Source: Paenibacillus kobensis NBRC 15729
GTDB taxonomy: Bacteria > Bacillota > Bacilli > Paenibacillales > Paenibacillaceae
DNA length: 64,000 bases
Reading direction: 5' to 3'
Assembly: GCF_004000825.1 (NCBI RefSeq)
Contig: NZ_BILZ01000026.1
Location: 16,047-80,046 of the forward strand
The notes below the pieces were generated by a model that worked only from the letters and a program-made list of their open reading frames with translations, searched no databases and had not been told where the DNA came from. Below, one piece after another: positions 62,012-64,000 of the stretch (position 1 is the stretch's first letter; the number at the start of each line of letters is the position of its first letter). A program made the position numbers and the translations under genes.

Positions 62012-63853
62012 ATGAACAAGATTAAATCCGTAATGCTGGCGTCCATGCTGGGACTGGCGCTGCTGCCGATGTCATCGGTATGGGCGGCACCGAAATTTTC
62101 TGTCGTTATCGACGGGAAGTCGTATACGTTAGAGCAAGAACCGATCAACCGAAAAGGAAGCCTGCTTGTACCTTTCGGCCCTATTTTTAAAGCGCTGGAT
62201 ATTCCCGTCCAATGGAACAATGAGAGCAAAACCGTGACAGCAAGCAAAGGCAAGCTCAACATCGAAATTACAGTCGGCTATCCCGGCGCGATCGTGAATG
62301 ACGACTGGGTTGAATTAGATGCATCTGCTGAAACCATTGGCGGCAGAGTCTACGTACCGCTCCGGTTCATCGGCGAGTCGACCGGCAACGACGTGAAGTG
62401 GGACAAAACGTCGAACAGCGTTATTTTCACCAACCGTATGGCGCAGCAACTGGCATCGGTCAAAGGATACTCGAGCGCACTCTTTGATTCGAAAGGGACG
62501 CCTTACGATGCAAGCGCGGCAGACCAGATTGCCCCCTCCAGCTGGAGCAACAATTATGGCAGCGCTCCTGAAATTATCACCTATGTGAATCCGGATCAGA
62601 GGATTACAGTGGCGTGGGACGACGAGAAAGAGGTTCATATCTCAGAACTGACTGACTCCTATTCCGTTGCCGCCAGTCTATCCTTTGCGAAACCGTATGA
62701 GATGTTCGGCGGAATGGTGAAGGATGATCAAGGAAACTACTATGTGCTCTATGCCAAACCGAATAAAGACGAGGACATGAGCTCCAACGTTAAACTCGTT
62801 AAGTTCGACAAGTCGGGGAGCCAGACAGGCGTATACGATCTGCCGACCGATAATAAGACAGGCTTCGATGTGATGACGCCAATCTCCCACGCGGGTTCGC
62901 GATTAGCGTATGGCAATCATCAAGTTGCCGTACATATGGGCAAAACCCAACATAAGAATACCTCGGATGGGTTGAATCATCAAAGCGGTATCTTGTTCGT
63001 CGTGAACACCGACGCGATGACGCTTGACGAAGAGGCCTCCATGCATTGGACGGCAAGCCACTCCTTCGATCAACGGTTAATCTATGACGGTCATGATTTT
63101 GTACTGCTTGACCTGGCCGATAATTATCCGCGAGGATTTTATTTGACCAAACAGCAATCAGGCCAAGTCGTGTTCACGTTCAAAACGGAGCATGACAACG
63201 ATCCCGTCAATCCGGCCGGCAAAAATCTTGGAGCCTACAAGTGGTCCAACGATAACAAAACGTACTCCGAGCTAGGCGGTCTCGTACAAACGGACAGCGG
63301 ATATATCGTACTAGGCTCCTCCGAGAAAACGTTCGATAACAACAAAACATCGGACTATCTGAACGAATCGCGCAACTTGTTCATCGTTCATGTTGTGCAA
63401 AACTTTAACGAACAATCGACCGAAGAATACGACGGAGACAGCCAGTGGAATATCGTAAGCAAGCATGTCGTTGATTCGGTTGGACAAGACTCGCCGCTGA
63501 ATCATTTCTACGACTTCAACGGCGGAATCAATTATCAGAAGCAAGTCGGTGTTGTCTGGTTAACGGATTTTACGGATAAGAACAAAGAAAACGCCGTACG
63601 CCCGAAGCTGGTCAAGCTGGAGAGCGGCAAGTATGCGGTTGTATGGGAGAAGTGGACAGCCGATCAATATGTAAGTACACAATATATGTTGATTGATGAT
63701 AAAGGTACGATTATGAAGCCAGTGACCGATATCGGTCCGCTGCGCTTGAACCGCGGAGATGACATCACAGCGGTCGGCAACAAGCTAGTCCGGGTAACGG
63801 GCGACAGCATGAACAACCAACTGCGAGTGAATGTTATTGATACAGATAAGTAA
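62012..63853 (+). CDS. Secreted protein with N-terminal stalk domain
   Basis: 613 residues from the ATG at 62012, after AGAGGGAGAAAGT. Signal peptide to about residue 25 (SSVWAAP). The stalk domain follows (KFSVVIDGKSY, LLVPFGPIFKALDI, GGRVYVPLRFIGESTG), with the VPLRF signature. The last 450 residues show repeated short strands (FDKSG, YDLP, KLVKLESGKYAVVWEKW) that suggest a beta-propeller. Function unknown; probably a surface or wall protein. Confidence 0.85.
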   Translation: MNKIKSVMLASMLGLALLPMSSVWAAPKFSVVIDGKSYTLEQEPINRKGSLLVPFGPIFKALDIPVQWNNESKTVTASKGKLNIEITVGYPGAIVNDDWVELDASAETIGGRVYVPLRFIGESTGNDVKWDKTSNSVIFTNRMAQQLASVKGYSSALFDSKGTPYDASAADQIAPSSWSNNYGSAPEIITYVNPDQRITVAWDDEKEVHISELTDSYSVAASLSFAKPYEMFGGMVKDDQGNYYVLYAKPNKDEDMSSNVKLVKFDKSGSQTGVYDLPTDNKTGFDVMTPISHAGSRLAYGNHQVAVHMGKTQHKNTSDGLNHQSGILFVVNTDAMTLDEEASMHWTASHSFDQRLIYDGHDFVLLDLADNYPRGFYLTKQQSGQVVFTFKTEHDNDPVNPAGKNLGAYKWSNDNKTYSELGGLVQTDSGYIVLGSSEKTFDNNKTSDYLNESRNLFIVHVVQNFNEQSTEEYDGDSQWNIVSKHVVDSVGQDSPLNHFYDFNGGINYQKQVGVVWLTDFTDKNKENAVRPKLVKLESGKYAVVWEKWTADQYVSTQYMLIDDKGTIMKPVTDIGPLRLNRGDDITAVGNKLVRVTGDSMNNQLRVNVIDTDK

Positions 63854-63876
63854 ACGCTAATGAGGTTAATAAAATT

Positions 63877-63930
63877 AAGCTGTCCAATCGATGACGGTTC
63901 GTTCGTCATCGATTGGACAGCTTTTATTAT
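63877..63930 (+). terminator. Terminator after the second stalk-domain gene
   Basis: A long, near perfect stem of about 20 bp (AAGCTGTCCAATCGATGACG and complement), then TTTTATTAT. Confidence 0.92.
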
Positions 63931-63955
63931 GGCCATTTAGGCGGGTCAATTCAAT

Positions 63956-63988
63956 AACAAAAAAACCACTATCATTAGACAGTGGTTT
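63956..63988 (-). terminator. Terminator of a gene beyond the right edge
   Basis: AAACCACT and AGTGGTTT with a 10-base loop, then TTTTTGTT on the minus strand. It belongs to a minus-strand gene whose body lies past 64000. Confidence 0.8.
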
Positions 63989-64000
63989 CATCGTGCTTGG

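Overview
The window looks like the conserved ribosomal, RNA polymerase and stress-gene core of a Gram-positive, Paenibacillus-like member of the Bacillales. The evidence is GC content near the middle of the range, strong AGGAGG ribosome binding sites, frequent TTG and GTG starts, a type Z (zinc) S14, Bacillus-style gene order, a Firmicutes L10 leader, a cysteine T-box and a CtsR box. The genus is inferred from protein resemblance remembered from Bacillus subtilis and Paenibacillus; no search was run.

Nearly everything is on the minus strand, so transcription runs from high to low coordinates. From the right end: (1) 58-64 kb holds two secreted proteins with copper-amine-oxidase-like stalk domains on the plus strand, around an Eis-like acetyltransferase. 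(2) 54.2-58.8 kb is the ctsR-mcsA-mcsB-clpC heat-shock operon, with a CtsR operator on its promoter. (3) 46.0-53.9 kb is an accessory block inserted between clpC and radA: a bacillithiol-transferase-like protein (YfiT), an ssuABC-like ABC importer, an NtaA/SnaA-type flavin monooxygenase, an MFS exporter and an IsdG-like heme monooxygenase. The 862-bp gap inside it is full of repeats. (4) 42.6-46.0 kb is radA-disA-pssA. (5) 39.1-42.6 kb is a second accessory block: a small conserved protein, a divergent Sua5/YrdC paralogue, an MFS protein and YtkL. (6) 29.7-39.1 kb is yacL-ispD-ispF-gltX, a T-box, cysE-cysS-mrnC-rlmB-rae1, then sigH. (7) 17.4-29.3 kb is rpmG-secE-nusG-rplK-rplA-rplJ-rplL-rsmC-rpoB-rpoC. 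(8) 12.4-17.2 kb is rplGB-rpsL-rpsG-fusA-tuf. (9) 9.3-12.2 kb is a three-gene ABC importer inserted between tuf and the S10 operon. (10) 1-9.1 kb is the S10-spc ribosomal operon, cut by the window edge inside rplO.

The core makes ribosomes and RNA polymerase, charges Glu and Cys tRNAs, makes isoprenoid precursors, turns over RNA and handles stress. The accessory blocks look like sulfur scavenging, export and metabolite handling. I found no phage, transposase, CRISPR array, rRNA or tRNA gene. I did not find a clearly new multi-gene system. The best leads are the structured rpoB leader, a scattered 25-bp intergenic repeat family, the sulfur/heme block with its likely CymR-type control, the divergent YrdC paralogue and the ABC importer between tuf and rpsJ.
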